Source: an uncultured Treponema sp. (GTDB lineage Bacteria; Spirochaetota; Spirochaetia; Treponematales; Treponemataceae). Taken from it: a DNA stretch of 60,699 bases. The notes under the pieces are model-generated. The model was not told where the DNA came from. It made no database searches and was given only the letters and a program-made list of their open reading frames with translations. The stretch is from contig CALGGS010000195.1 of assembly GCA_937915735.1 (NCBI GenBank), forward strand, positions 1 to 60,699. The letters run 5' to 3'. The stretch's first letter is position 1; every line of letters starts with the position of its first letter. Both the position numbers and the translations under genes were made by a program. Below, piece by piece: positions 18,541-27,259 of the stretch.

Positions 18541-19871
18541 TGTCCCCCGTGCAAAACTTCGGCTGGCTTGAAGGAAAGCAAAAGCCTGATTGAAGGAAGG
18601 GAGCCTGCCATTGTGACGGCAAAAATCAAAATAGCAACAAGAGGAATTACCGTCACTTTTATTGAAATTGCCGAGCCAAAAACTGACTGGCCGATAACCT
18701 GCGCAAAGAGGAGGCCCGCAAAATATCCCAAAACACCACCGATAATCGCAGTGATTATGATTTCTGTTAAAATTAAGGCAGAAATTGGAAAATCATACGC
18801 TCCTATTGCCTTTAAAAGCCCGATTTCCTTGCTCCGCTCCATGACGCTTGCCGTAACCAGGTTTGAGATTCCCAGAGCCGAGCCAATAAGACTTAAAATC
18901 GTAATCAAAAGCATTAAAAGCTGCGTCTTGCTCAGAATCGCTCCTTCACTTTCAGCAACCTGCCGAACAGCCTTTGCGACTGAGTTTGATATTACTTCCT
19001 GAATCTGATAGCAGATAGAACTTACATAAGCCGTGCAATACCATGTGTCCCAGTCCATTTGGTTTAATGCAGTTGGATCTTGGGCAGCAAGTCGGGCCAA
19101 ATCGTTGTCCGGAGTCGTCAATGCACTGACTTCAATAGAGGAAATAAGGCCTTCCCTGCCAAAAAGTTCTTGAGAAGCGTGAAGATTCAGATAAAGGCTT
19201 TCGTCCTCATCGCCACCGGCATCAAAAATACCTCGGATTGTAAAAGTAGATTTCTCGCCTGCGCTGGAATTATTCTGCTCCTTGCCCTGAGCAAAGCCGA
19301 ATTTTGGGGGGACAAGCTCTATTTCATCGCCGACCTTAAGACCTGTCTTTTTTGCCAGCTCGCCGCCAATCATGCAGCCGTTTTCGTCACTGTCACTGAG
19401 CCATTCGCCGTTTACTGTCCACCAGGTCTTCATTGCGACCATTCCAGTGTCAAGTTCCTCGCCCGTAGGAAGGGCCAGATGATGAGAAAACCAAGTTCCT
19501 GTGACCGTGACCTCATCGTCCAAAAGTTTTTTGCCATTTTTATCTTGTATGACAGATTTTCCGTCCAAAAACGGGGAAAAATCCACGATATTGAAGGCCC
19601 AGAAAATTGTCTTTAAGCGTCCGAGTTCCTCTTCCTTTAAAAAAGATTCGCTCGTAAGGCCGTAGCGGTCTGCCATAATGCTCGAACTTTGAGGAACTAC
19701 ACGGATATTCGCTCCGTAAGTTTTTAATTCCTGATTAACCTTGTCGCCGACATCGAACATTACATTGAGCATTGCAGTTGCAAGAGATGAGCCCAAGGCA
19801 ACAGTGAAGGCAATCATCAGCATTTTTTTCCATTGCCTTACAAGGGCACGAATTACCATACGAAAAAACAT
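18537..19871 (-). CDS. FtsX/MacB-type ABC transporter permease of the iron-uptake operon
   Basis: 444 residues: an N-terminal membrane helix (about 10-35), a large periplasmic domain (about 40-310) and three C-terminal helices with the conserved FtsX core (LVTASVMERSKEIGLLKAIGA). It follows FTR1, the Tp34/P19-like lipoprotein and the DUF2318 protein on the same strand. In related operons elsewhere such permeases come with a second permease and an ATPase; neither is present here, because the operon ends against comEC. A motor from elsewhere would be needed. Confidence 0.85.
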   Translation of the reverse strand: MFFRMVIRALVRQWKKMLMIAFTVALGSSLATAMLNVMFDVGDKVNQELKTYGANIRVVPQSSSIMADRYGLTSESFLKEEELGRLKTIFWAFNIVDFSPFLDGKSVIQDKNGKKLLDDEVTVTGTWFSHHLALPTGEELDTGMVAMKTWWTVNGEWLSDSDENGCMIGGELAKKTGLKVGDEIELVPPKFGFAQGKEQNNSSAGEKSTFTIRGIFDAGGDEDESLYLNLHASQELFGREGLISSIEVSALTTPDNDLARLAAQDPTALNQMDWDTWYCTAYVSSICYQIQEVISNSVAKAVRQVAESEGAILSKTQLLMLLITILSLIGSALGISNLVTASVMERSKEIGLLKAIGAYDFPISALILTEIIITAIIGGVLGYFAGLLFAQVIGQSVFGSAISIKVTVIPLVAILIFAVTMAGSLPSIRLLLSFKPAEVLHGGH

Positions 19872-19879
19872 ATTACCCC

Positions 19880-21142
19880 CTAATTTTTGAATCTGTGAGC
19901 TTCTTTTTGTAAATCGTCTGTAAGGACAATCAGCGAACCATTTTCGATTTTGCTAGCCAAAGGAACGGGGTTACAGCCCCCCTTCAAGCCAATCGTGCTT
20001 TTGTTCATTACGACATCACATCTGTTGCAGACGACTTCATCCTTTCGCTCGTAGTAGCCGACATCTCCGCAGACATCGCAGGCGTCAAAGCCGACTCCGA
20101 AGCTCATTCCTTTTTTCTGAACGACGATGAATCTGATTCCCTTTCCGGCATCGTTTGTCCATGTAAAGCGGTGCAAGTGGCCGTCGGCGATTTGCTCAAG
20201 CGGAATTGAAATTTCGTTTCCGTTGAGGCTGAATTCTTCAGAGGGTGAAAGTTCTGCGATTGTATTTGCAATTTTTTTGATTACGGTCATGTCACACCAG
20301 ACAAAAACAGAAAGAGCAAGCGCAAAAATCGCCCATCTTCGGTTTTTCATTGAATAAGCCTTTAATTTTCTGTGCTCGGCTGGATTTGAATATTCTCCGT
20401 GAATTTTCGTGTAATAGGCGAAAAAGAAAAGTGAAAGCAGAATCAAAATGATAATTGAAGCGAAAAAAATGACATTTTCTGCCGTTATCATCTGAGGAAG
20501 AGCCTTTCGTAAGCCCGTTGGAAGCTTGATTTTCCGTCGGTAGTAAGAGTTTATGATTCCCACAATTCCGACAAAGGCGATAAAGCCGTTAACAAGGTAA
20601 AGGGCGGTGAAAGAAAGGGCAAAGGCTTTTTTAGATGAGCGGGAAAGAATTTTAAAAGCTGCCAGGGCAACCAGGACACAAACAAGACAAGCTAAAATAT
20701 AGCCCGTGCATTTTACAAGATACATCGTCGAAAAATAAGTATCATACATTCCGAGAAAATGGAAGGGAAGCTCAAAAACAACGGGAACGCGGTAGAGAAG
20801 CTGAGAAAAGACAAAGATAAGCCCGACTCCCGCAAAAGCGGCGCTGAATTTGTCATTTTTAAGGCTTGCCGAAGAATCGATCCAGGCCAAAACAGAGTAG
20901 GCGAGTCCTGAAAGAAGCGATGTGAGCAAAAGATAGATATTGTTAATCTGATTGTAGCGGATAAATCGCTTGGCTCTTAAAATTGAAACGACAAGGACAA
21001 TCACGAAAAGAGTTATGACTGCCTTTAAAAAATGCTTTTTTAATTTTTCAGAATTAAAGCTGGCTGTCTGTGCGCAAAGCATTCCGAAAAAAAGAAAGGG
21101 TATAAAAAGATACTGAACGACTTCAAAAAGATTTTTTGCCAT
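19880..21142 (-). CDS. DUF2318 membrane protein (FTR1-associated, Cys-rich C-terminus)
   Basis: 420 residues with nine or so hydrophobic helices and a periplasmic C-terminal domain carrying CDVCG and CNRC pairs (two CxxC motifs), the hallmark of DUF2318. Family members accompany FTR1 iron permeases and are thought to handle metal or electrons; this is not proven. It lies between the Tp34-like lipoprotein gene and the FtsX-type permease, eight bases from the latter. Confidence 0.85.
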   Translation of the reverse strand: MAKNLFEVVQYLFIPFLFFGMLCAQTASFNSEKLKKHFLKAVITLFVIVLVVSILRAKRFIRYNQINNIYLLLTSLLSGLAYSVLAWIDSSASLKNDKFSAAFAGVGLIFVFSQLLYRVPVVFELPFHFLGMYDTYFSTMYLVKCTGYILACLVCVLVALAAFKILSRSSKKAFALSFTALYLVNGFIAFVGIVGIINSYYRRKIKLPTGLRKALPQMITAENVIFFASIIILILLSLFFFAYYTKIHGEYSNPAEHRKLKAYSMKNRRWAIFALALSVFVWCDMTVIKKIANTIAELSPSEEFSLNGNEISIPLEQIADGHLHRFTWTNDAGKGIRFIVVQKKGMSFGVGFDACDVCGDVGYYERKDEVVCNRCDVVMNKSTIGLKGGCNPVPLASKIENGSLIVLTDDLQKEAHRFKN

Positions 21143-21213
21143 AAATTTTTACCTGAAAGTAAGTTATTATAACAAATAATAGAAATAAATAACAGTGGTT
21201 AGTGAAAAACAAC

Positions 21214-21245
21214 AAAAAAATCCACACCAAAAAGTCGGTGTGGAT
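21214..21245 (-). terminator. Terminator after the Tp34-like gene
   Basis: On the minus strand ATCCACACC pairs with GGTGTGGAT (21237-21245 and 21220-21228), followed by a T run (complement of 21214-21219). It may attenuate rather than end the operon, as the DUF2318 gene continues on the same strand. Confidence 0.8.
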
Positions 21246-21304
21246 GGAAAAATTGTCATTTTAAGAGCTGTTTTGCTTTGCCCAACAGCATTCTTTACGA
21301 CAAC

Positions 21305-21937
21305 TTAGTTATATTCTGGCTGAACCTTCTTTCCGTCGAAAACCCAGTCTTTGAATTCGACTGTGAGTGGTTTGTCGTTTGGCCAGTATTTCTGAAGGTC
21401 TGAGCCTGGTTTTGTATCTTCATCTGTGTGGATGAAGTAGTTGTTTTCAGCCGGGCTGTGAATGATGAATCGGGCTGTGTAAGTTCCTGCCTGGTTCAAG
21501 TTGATGTTTGCACCGTAGTGTGGGCCGTCAGAAGCGTTCATCTGCATAAAAGTACCTTTTGCAGCGATGTTTCCGTTTGACTGATCGACAACTTCATAGT
21601 CTACTGTGAGACCCGGAACAAACTGGTCAACTACGAATCCCAAATCGTTTTCCATTGCGGCGATATCTGCTTCGATGTGCATTGTGAAGTCGGCACCGTA
21701 CTGAACATTGCCTTCTCCAGATTTCATGTCTACAGCCTGGAAGTAAACGCCGTTTACAGCCAAAAAGCCTGCCTGCTGCTCGTCGCCGATGTCGTGCTCA
21801 ACGAATCCGCCTTCATCCTCTTCAACGGCTTCTGCCGCTGCTGATGAAGAAGTCTGTGATGTTGTTTTTTCGTTACAACCCATCATTGCAAATGCCAAAG
21901 CCGCACCTGCCAAAACCAAAGACATTGTCTTTTTCAT
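21305..21937 (-). CDS. Tp34/P19-like periplasmic iron-binding lipoprotein
   Basis: 210 residues. Signal peptide with lipobox (AMMGC, Cys21), an acidic Ser-rich linker, then an immunoglobulin-like domain with His, Met and Glu metal ligands (FTMHIEADIAAM, MQMNASDGPHYGANI, FIIHSPAENNYFIHTDE). It resembles treponemal Tp34 and Campylobacter P19, which bind metal and feed an FTR1 permease. The FTR1 gene is directly upstream in the same operon, which fits. Confidence 0.9.
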   Translation of the reverse strand: MKKTMSLVLAGAALAFAMMGCNEKTTSQTSSSAAAEAVEEDEGGFVEHDIGDEQQAGFLAVNGVYFQAVDMKSGEGNVQYGADFTMHIEADIAAMENDLGFVVDQFVPGLTVDYEVVDQSNGNIAAKGTFMQMNASDGPHYGANINLNQAGTYTARFIIHSPAENNYFIHTDEDTKPGSDLQKYWPNDKPLTVEFKDWVFDGKKVQPEYN

Positions 21938-21959
21938 AAAAACACTCCTATAATGTTTT

Positions 21960-23471
21960 TTAATTACCCTGTTGTTTATTAGAAATCTTTTTCCCTATCA
22001 CAAGGCTTGCTATTACGACAAGCAAAGCGATTCCTTGACCTGTTAAGGTTTCGGCGTAAGGGTAGATTCCCAAAAGTGAAATCGTCGGAACTCCTTCGAT
22101 GACATTCGGGCTAATCCAGCCTGCATCAACGAACTCACTGATACCGCCACCGACGAAGGCAACGACCATGACGAACATAAGAATTGAAGTTCCATAAAAG
22201 AATGGCTTAAGCGGCAGTTTCTTTCCGGTGAGGATAATCGCCTTATAGACGAACACGAGAAGAACTACCGCAATTGCCATTCCAAGTAAAACGGCAGAAA
22301 CCGTGCCATTTCCATCTGAACCGGCGAACATTGCCTGATAGAACAAAATTACTTCAGCCCCTTCCCTGAAAACCGCAAGAAAGCAAGTGAAGGCAAGGCT
22401 GAACATGCTTCGCTTGTCTACAGATGTCTGAATCTTTCCTTTTAGATATTCAGACCAAGCTTTACTTTCTGCCTTTGAAATCATCCAGTTTGAGGTATAG
22501 AAAAGAACTGCGACCGCAATGAACATTGTGACGCCTTCGACTACCTCCTGTCCCTGACCGCTTTCAAAGCCGAATTTCGTAAGTCCGATAAGAATTAGGG
22601 CCATTACAACCGAAGCTAAGATTCCTATGAAAGACCCCTTGTAGACTGTCGGCAAATTGCTTTCGTTTCCGCTTTTGCGCAGGTAGGCGATGATTGCTCC
22701 TACAATTAAAATCGCCTCAAAGCCTTCACGAAGAAGGATAAGAAGGGATGCGACGACACTTGCCCACCACTGCGCGAGGTTCTGTTTTTTAGTTAAAGCG
22801 ACCGCTGTTTTTGAAATTTCCTGTGAAAGGGAAGTGATTTGAGCGACGACTTCAGGCTTAGACTCCTTTGCGAGAATCATAGACTTTGTTTTAGTGTACA
22901 ATTTGACGATATTTTCGTCTTTTTTGGTTCCTAAAGATTTCGCTACATTTTCCTGAAATTTTGATTTTCCGTAGTATCGGGCATAAGCCTTTCTGAATTT
23001 TGGCTCAGCCGTTACAACATGACCGTCAGCGTACATAGCCGCTGCTTCTGAAAATTCTTTTTCGATTATTTTTGCAAGCTCTGTCCATGCCATTTGGGGC
23101 GGATCAAGCTTTTCTGCGTCCTCAAAAAGCATTGCGATGAGGGTGTCAGCTTCCTTTCGGACTTCCTCGTTTGGTTTTGAGGAGCGCATTGCAGTCTTTA
23201 GCCTGCTGAACTGAACCTCAACATTACCGGCCCTGCTTCCGCCGATTCTGCTCTGGGTGTTGCGTTCAAAACCATCAACCTCGTAGTGACCGAAGTATGC
23301 GTCATTCACTCGCTCGTAGCCAGAGTCAGCGTTTCCGCCAGCATAAATATTGTATGCATCATCGATGATACCCTGCATTTCTGTCGCAACTGCTTTCCAG
23401 GATTTATCTGCGGCAGATATGCCTAACAAACAACAAGCACTGATAACAAATGATAATATAAGTTTACGCAT
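21960..23471 (-). CDS. FTR1-family iron permease
   Basis: 503 residues: signal peptide (about 1-20), a periplasmic helical domain (20-230), then seven membrane helices with two REGxE iron-ligand motifs, REGFE at 248-252 and REGAE at 369-373. FTR1 proteins move iron across the inner membrane. This gene leads the iron operon and has its own promoter with an overlapping dyad. The start is at the ATG ending at 23471, with an AAGAGA Shine-Dalgarno-like site. Confidence 0.92.
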   Translation of the reverse strand: MRKLILSFVISACCLLGISAADKSWKAVATEMQGIIDDAYNIYAGGNADSGYERVNDAYFGHYEVDGFERNTQSRIGGSRAGNVEVQFSRLKTAMRSSKPNEEVRKEADTLIAMLFEDAEKLDPPQMAWTELAKIIEKEFSEAAAMYADGHVVTAEPKFRKAYARYYGKSKFQENVAKSLGTKKDENIVKLYTKTKSMILAKESKPEVVAQITSLSQEISKTAVALTKKQNLAQWWASVVASLLILLREGFEAILIVGAIIAYLRKSGNESNLPTVYKGSFIGILASVVMALILIGLTKFGFESGQGQEVVEGVTMFIAVAVLFYTSNWMISKAESKAWSEYLKGKIQTSVDKRSMFSLAFTCFLAVFREGAEVILFYQAMFAGSDGNGTVSAVLLGMAIAVVLLVFVYKAIILTGKKLPLKPFFYGTSILMFVMVVAFVGGGISEFVDAGWISPNVIEGVPTISLLGIYPYAETLTGQGIALLVVIASLVIGKKISNKQQGN

Positions 23472-23489
23472 AGTAATCTCTTGTAAATA

Positions 23490-23518
23490 AAGTTAGCAAA
23501 AAGTAACGATTTGTGCAA
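23490..23518 (-). promoter_or_regulatory. Promoter of the FTR1 iron operon
   Basis: On the minus strand TTGCAC (complement of 23513-23518), a 17-base spacer and TAACTT (complement of 23490-23495) lie upstream of the FTR1 ATG at 23471. The -10 match is moderate. Confidence 0.5.
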
Positions 23519-23526
23519 GTAGTTAC
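23503..23526. promoter_or_regulatory. Candidate operator (24-base dyad) over the iron-operon promoter
   Basis: GTAACGATTTG and CAAGTAGTTAC face each other around TG, with 9 of 11 positions paired. The dyad covers the -35 box. A metal-dependent repressor of the Fur or DtxR/TroR type would be expected; no such gene is in the window. Confidence 0.4.
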
Positions 23527-23573
23527 AAAAAAAAGCCGGCGAATTCCTCGTTATAAAGAAATTCACCGGCTTT
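23527..23573 (-). terminator. Terminator after the P83/100 gene
   Basis: Arms 23532-23545 and 23560-23573 pair at 13 of 14 positions (AAAGCCGG core), followed on the minus strand by eight T (complement of 23527-23534). Confidence 0.85.
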
Positions 23574-23600
23574 CTGCTTTATAGCATAAACTAATGGCTG

Positions 23601-25400
23601 CTATTTTGCGTCAATCAGATTGTTAGCGGCGTTTGCGGCTCTCTGAACTGCATTCGTGTTGTCAGGCTTTGACTCTGGCGAAATGCTTGTAAGGTTTGTC
23701 GGATCAAGAATAATTGGCTGTCCGTTGGAGTCTGTTACCATAATGCCCGCATTTGTGATTGTTATTGGAGTTGCTGCCTTGACTTTTACATTTGACTGCA
23801 TGAGTTTTTCGACATTGCTGTTGAATTTTCCTACATAAAAGTCGCTTCCGTCCTGAATCGTACAGAAGTAATTTCCGCCCTGCTCAACGAGAACTGAAAA
23901 TTCTGAAAGCTTTTCTGCGCTTTCTGCGGCAATCTCAAGGTTCTTTTTGTCAATCTGGACGAGACGAACTGCTCCGTTTCCGATGTTTGTGCCTGCTACG
24001 GCGATGAAGTTTTTGTCTTCCTCATAGACAGTTCTTGCCCTGATTACAGAGACAGGAGATTCTTTTGTGACGGTGCCGTCCTGAGGGTTCATCTTGATAA
24101 TCTGACTTGTAACGCCGGCATCGTCAACATTTTTAAGACCGTACATTACATTTGCTTCAGTGTTTCGCTGGCTTTCCATAAGCTCTTTCTGGTCTTTAGC
24201 GATTAACTCCCGCTCATCCTGAGCTTCATCTCGTTTTTGGTCAGCCTTTGCCTGCTGCTCGTCGGCTGCCTTCTGAGCGTTATCTGCATTCTGAGACTGC
24301 TCGTCCGTTTTCTGAGACTGCTCGTCAGCAGCCTTCTGAGCGTCATCTGCGTTTTTCTGTGCGCTATCAGCTTCTTTTTGTGCGTTATCAGCCTCTTTTT
24401 GAGCGGCATCAGAATCTTTTTTAGCTTCTTCGGCTTTTTTCTGAGCGTCAGCGTCATTTTTGTTTGCGTCAGCCTTTGCTTTTGCCTCGTCAGCCTCAGC
24501 CTTCTTTTTGTCGGCGTCAGCCTTTGCTTTGTCAGCCTCGGCCTTCTTTTTGTCGGCGTCAGCCTTTGCTTTTGCGGCCGCTGCATCTGCTTCAGCCTTC
24601 TTTCTCTGTTCCTCTGCTAAACGCGCTTTTTCTTCATCGGCTTTTTTCTGAGCCTCGTCGGCCTTTTCCTGAGCGTTGTCAGCTTCGCGCTCCTTTAGGT
24701 CTACCATGTCCTTTCGGTCATCGATGCCCTTGTCATCTTCGCCCTGCATAGATTCAATGACCCCTTTGTCTGAAATGAGAGAGGTGTCAACAGTGCTCAA
24801 GCCGCCGTTTAAGTCAGAAAGAGGAATTACAATCTGAGTTTTTCCCGGCCATTCCTCGTAGTTTGTTGAAAGACCTGCGATTGATGCTGAAAGCTGGCTT
24901 GTGACGATGTCCTTGTATTTCGTTTTGAAGTAGTCGAGGTTTGAGCGGTAAACTGCGTTGTAAACCGTGACGAAGGTTGCGATTGTGTCTGCATCTTTCT
25001 GGGAATATCCGTATGCTTCTTCAAGATATGCGCCGATGATTCGCCTTAAGTTTCGGATATGATCGACTGTCGCTCCACGACCGATTATGAAAATGTCAGC
25101 GTCGAATTTTTCTTTTGTGGTAGGATCAATTGCGTGAATGACGGCGTAACGGTTTGTCTGCCCGATTGTGCCGATTTTGTTCGGATTGTCAGCAACTTGT
25201 TTTCCGAGACCAGAGCCAATGGCTCGGATTTCTGCGATTGTGTTGATTACATCGTGTGGTCCTGAGTAGTTTCGGAATACGACATCGCCATTGTTTGCGC
25301 TCTCGATTTCGTTTCGGTCGACTCCTATTGCGGAAACTGCTGAAAGTGAGAGCCCCGCTAATATTGAAATGAAGATGTTTTTAAGAACTTTTTTGTTCAT
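23601..25400 (-). CDS. P83/100-type spirochaete antigen with long coiled coil
   Basis: 599 residues with a signal peptide (about 1-24). The first ~200 mature residues (VFRNYSGPHDVINTIAEIR and onward) match the N-terminal region of the Borrelia/Treponema P83/100 antigen family. Residues about 230-400 are a highly repetitive Ala-Lys-Asp-Glu-Gln coiled coil built on AEADKAKADADKK and QKEADNAQK units. A beta-rich C-terminal part (about 410-575) follows. The function of the family is not settled; it is probably periplasmic or envelope-bound. AAGGAG precedes the ATG. Confidence 0.88.
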   Translation of the reverse strand: MNKKVLKNIFISILAGLSLSAVSAIGVDRNEIESANNGDVVFRNYSGPHDVINTIAEIRAIGSGLGKQVADNPNKIGTIGQTNRYAVIHAIDPTTKEKFDADIFIIGRGATVDHIRNLRRIIGAYLEEAYGYSQKDADTIATFVTVYNAVYRSNLDYFKTKYKDIVTSQLSASIAGLSTNYEEWPGKTQIVIPLSDLNGGLSTVDTSLISDKGVIESMQGEDDKGIDDRKDMVDLKEREADNAQEKADEAQKKADEEKARLAEEQRKKAEADAAAAKAKADADKKKAEADKAKADADKKKAEADEAKAKADANKNDADAQKKAEEAKKDSDAAQKEADNAQKEADSAQKNADDAQKAADEQSQKTDEQSQNADNAQKAADEQQAKADQKRDEAQDERELIAKDQKELMESQRNTEANVMYGLKNVDDAGVTSQIIKMNPQDGTVTKESPVSVIRARTVYEEDKNFIAVAGTNIGNGAVRLVQIDKKNLEIAAESAEKLSEFSVLVEQGGNYFCTIQDGSDFYVGKFNSNVEKLMQSNVKVKAATPITITNAGIMVTDSNGQPIILDPTNLTSISPESKPDNTNAVQRAANAANNLIDAK

Positions 25401-25429
25401 TATTTGCTCCTTTTAAAAATAACGAGTAA

Positions 25430-25458
25430 ATTATAACACACTTAATCAGAAATTGCAA
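25430..25458 (-). promoter_or_regulatory. Promoter of the P83/100 gene
   Basis: On the minus strand TTGCAA (complement of 25453-25458), a 17-base spacer and a perfect TATAAT (complement of 25430-25435). The leader is about 22 bases and has an AAGGAG site. Confidence 0.8.
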
Positions 25459-25462
25459 AAAA

Positions 25463-27259
25463 TTATCGCTTCTTTTCAAATTCTATCATCTTTTCGAGTG
25501 TTTTTCTTGCGTATTCCTGAACATTCTTGTCATACTGGGGGCGCATCATATATGTAAGAATTGATTTTCCTTTTCTGTTCAGGGCTGGTCGTCCCATATA
25601 ATGGCAAATTTCCAGAGTCGCGTCTGAAATTGCCTTTAGGATTGTCGTTTCTGAAGTCTGGACTTTTGTCATCAGAACTTTTTCGAGAGCCGTGAGCATT
25701 GCTCCGTTTTCGTCGTAGCCTGTTTTTCCGGCAAAGGTTATGACAGATAAAAGCTCCCTTGAAGATATCTGAGTTGAAAGCAGCTTTGAAAAAAGAACTG
25801 AAAATTCCCTTGTTCCTGTTTTTGACATTAGGTATAGCAGATTCTGAGTGTAAACTGCGTTCTCTGCAAAGAAATCTCCTTTTTCGTTAGATTGAAAAGC
25901 CGTCTGCATGGCATAAGAATTTATATAATTCCAGGCTTCTGTCTTTAAAAGTGAAAGATATTCCTCTTCGTCCCGTCCGTAGTCTCCGGCCTCAAATTTT
26001 TGGGAAATTTCGGCCATTTTTTGATTTGAAAGGGGCCTGATTCCCAAATCCAGTGCTTCCTGGTCGTATGAAACTGTGCCGATATATGAAATCGAAGGGG
26101 ATTCTTTTTCTAGTGAGGCTTTTGGACTCTGGCTTAAAAGATAAGCCTTCATTGTCCAGTCTTTAAAACAAATCACGAGATAATTTTTGCTCGTGTAAAA
26201 AAGTGAAGTCCAGTCCTTTTGAGGCGGAAGTGAAGCCGTATAAAGGATTGTTCCGTCCTCCAGGAATTCGCATGCGGAATAAGCGCCGGAGATAAAATAT
26301 CCCGCTTGTGTTGCCCGTGCGATTTTAAAATCCTTTGATGCGATTGCGCCCACCTGAAAGCGATTTAAAATCTCACCTGAATCTGTTTTTACGATGACAG
26401 CCTCAGTTTTGTTTCCGTTCTGATAAAAAAATGCGGAATTCTTGCTCGTTTTGGAATAGCAGATTTTAAAAGAGCCGCCGCTGTTTCCCGAGCCTCCGAC
26501 CCATTTTGAGTCCGTGCTTCCATCCTCTACAGAAACAAGACCCACCGAGCCGTTTTTCAGGGAAACCAAAACACCTTGCTCGCAGTTTTCTACGCTTGAA
26601 ATGATTCCCGTAAAAGTGATGTCCTCCAGCTTTTCACCGAAGACCGTGTAGTGAAGGGCTTGGCTTCTGTTGTTTTTCGGATTTTTTAAGAAAAGAAGCA
26701 GGGAGCCGTCGTTTAGCTCTCCAATCTGAAAATCTCCCAAATCCAGGGTGTCTGCCTTCCATTTTCTCTTTCCGTCAAGTCCGTAGCAGGCGATTCCTCT
26801 TTTTCCTCGCACAAAGACCCTTCCGTCCCTTCCGACCAGGGGAAAATCTGAAATTGGAAAGGGGGCGGTTACAGTCCAGAGGGTAAGGCCGGACGGGTTC
26901 ACGAAATTTAAACGGGAATTATCTGTAACTATGAAGAGAAAATCTCCGAACGATGTGATGTATGGCGATGGACGCCCCCGAATGCTTCTTTGCCAGATGA
27001 CATTTCCTGCTGAGGTGCATGCTGAAAGAAGGCGGCCGTCGCTCAAAAGGGCAACTCCGTAAGATGTATCGAGGCAAGGAGAGACTGCGTTTCCGCCGAT
27101 TACCGTGTACCAGTCAGGCTCCCGCTTCGACAAGTCGAGTGAGCGCTGGGCATGCAATTTGAATATGGAAAACTGAAAACTGAAAATTATGAGAAAGGCT
27201 AAAAGAAATGTTTTTTTTACTGAAAAAAGCTGGATAGGTAAAATTAATTTTGATTTCAT
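25463..27259 (-). CDS. Exported beta-propeller (PQQ-like) protein, unknown function
   Basis: 598 residues. A hydrophobic N-terminus (about 15-38) acts as signal peptide. Residues about 45-370 show repeated blades (GVALLSDGRLLSACTSAGNV, PLVGRDGRVFVRGKRG) typical of PQQ/WD-like propellers, and a helical C-terminal part (about 400-598) resembles HEAT-type repeats. Its ATG overlaps the stop of the rlmD-type gene upstream as ATGA. The coding DNA for the signal peptide contains a low-complexity run of repeated CAGTTTT units. Confidence 0.72.
   Translation of the reverse strand: MKSKLILPIQLFSVKKTFLLAFLIIFSFQFSIFKLHAQRSLDLSKREPDWYTVIGGNAVSPCLDTSYGVALLSDGRLLSACTSAGNVIWQRSIRGRPSPYITSFGDFLFIVTDNSRLNFVNPSGLTLWTVTAPFPISDFPLVGRDGRVFVRGKRGIACYGLDGKRKWKADTLDLGDFQIGELNDGSLLLFLKNPKNNRSQALHYTVFGEKLEDITFTGIISSVENCEQGVLVSLKNGSVGLVSVEDGSTDSKWVGGSGNSGGSFKICYSKTSKNSAFFYQNGNKTEAVIVKTDSGEILNRFQVGAIASKDFKIARATQAGYFISGAYSACEFLEDGTILYTASLPPQKDWTSLFYTSKNYLVICFKDWTMKAYLLSQSPKASLEKESPSISYIGTVSYDQEALDLGIRPLSNQKMAEISQKFEAGDYGRDEEEYLSLLKTEAWNYINSYAMQTAFQSNEKGDFFAENAVYTQNLLYLMSKTGTREFSVLFSKLLSTQISSRELLSVITFAGKTGYDENGAMLTALEKVLMTKVQTSETTILKAISDATLEICHYMGRPALNRKGKSILTYMMRPQYDKNVQEYARKTLEKMIEFEKKR

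Noticed and set aside
19080..19616. 178-residue open frame on + opposite the FtsX-type permease
   Set aside because: Shadow of a real permease gene; not protein-like in composition.
24203..24751. Several long open frames on both strands in the P83/100 coiled-coil region
   Set aside because: They arise from the repetitive codons of the coiled coil; products are low-complexity Arg/Leu or Ser/Phe strings.
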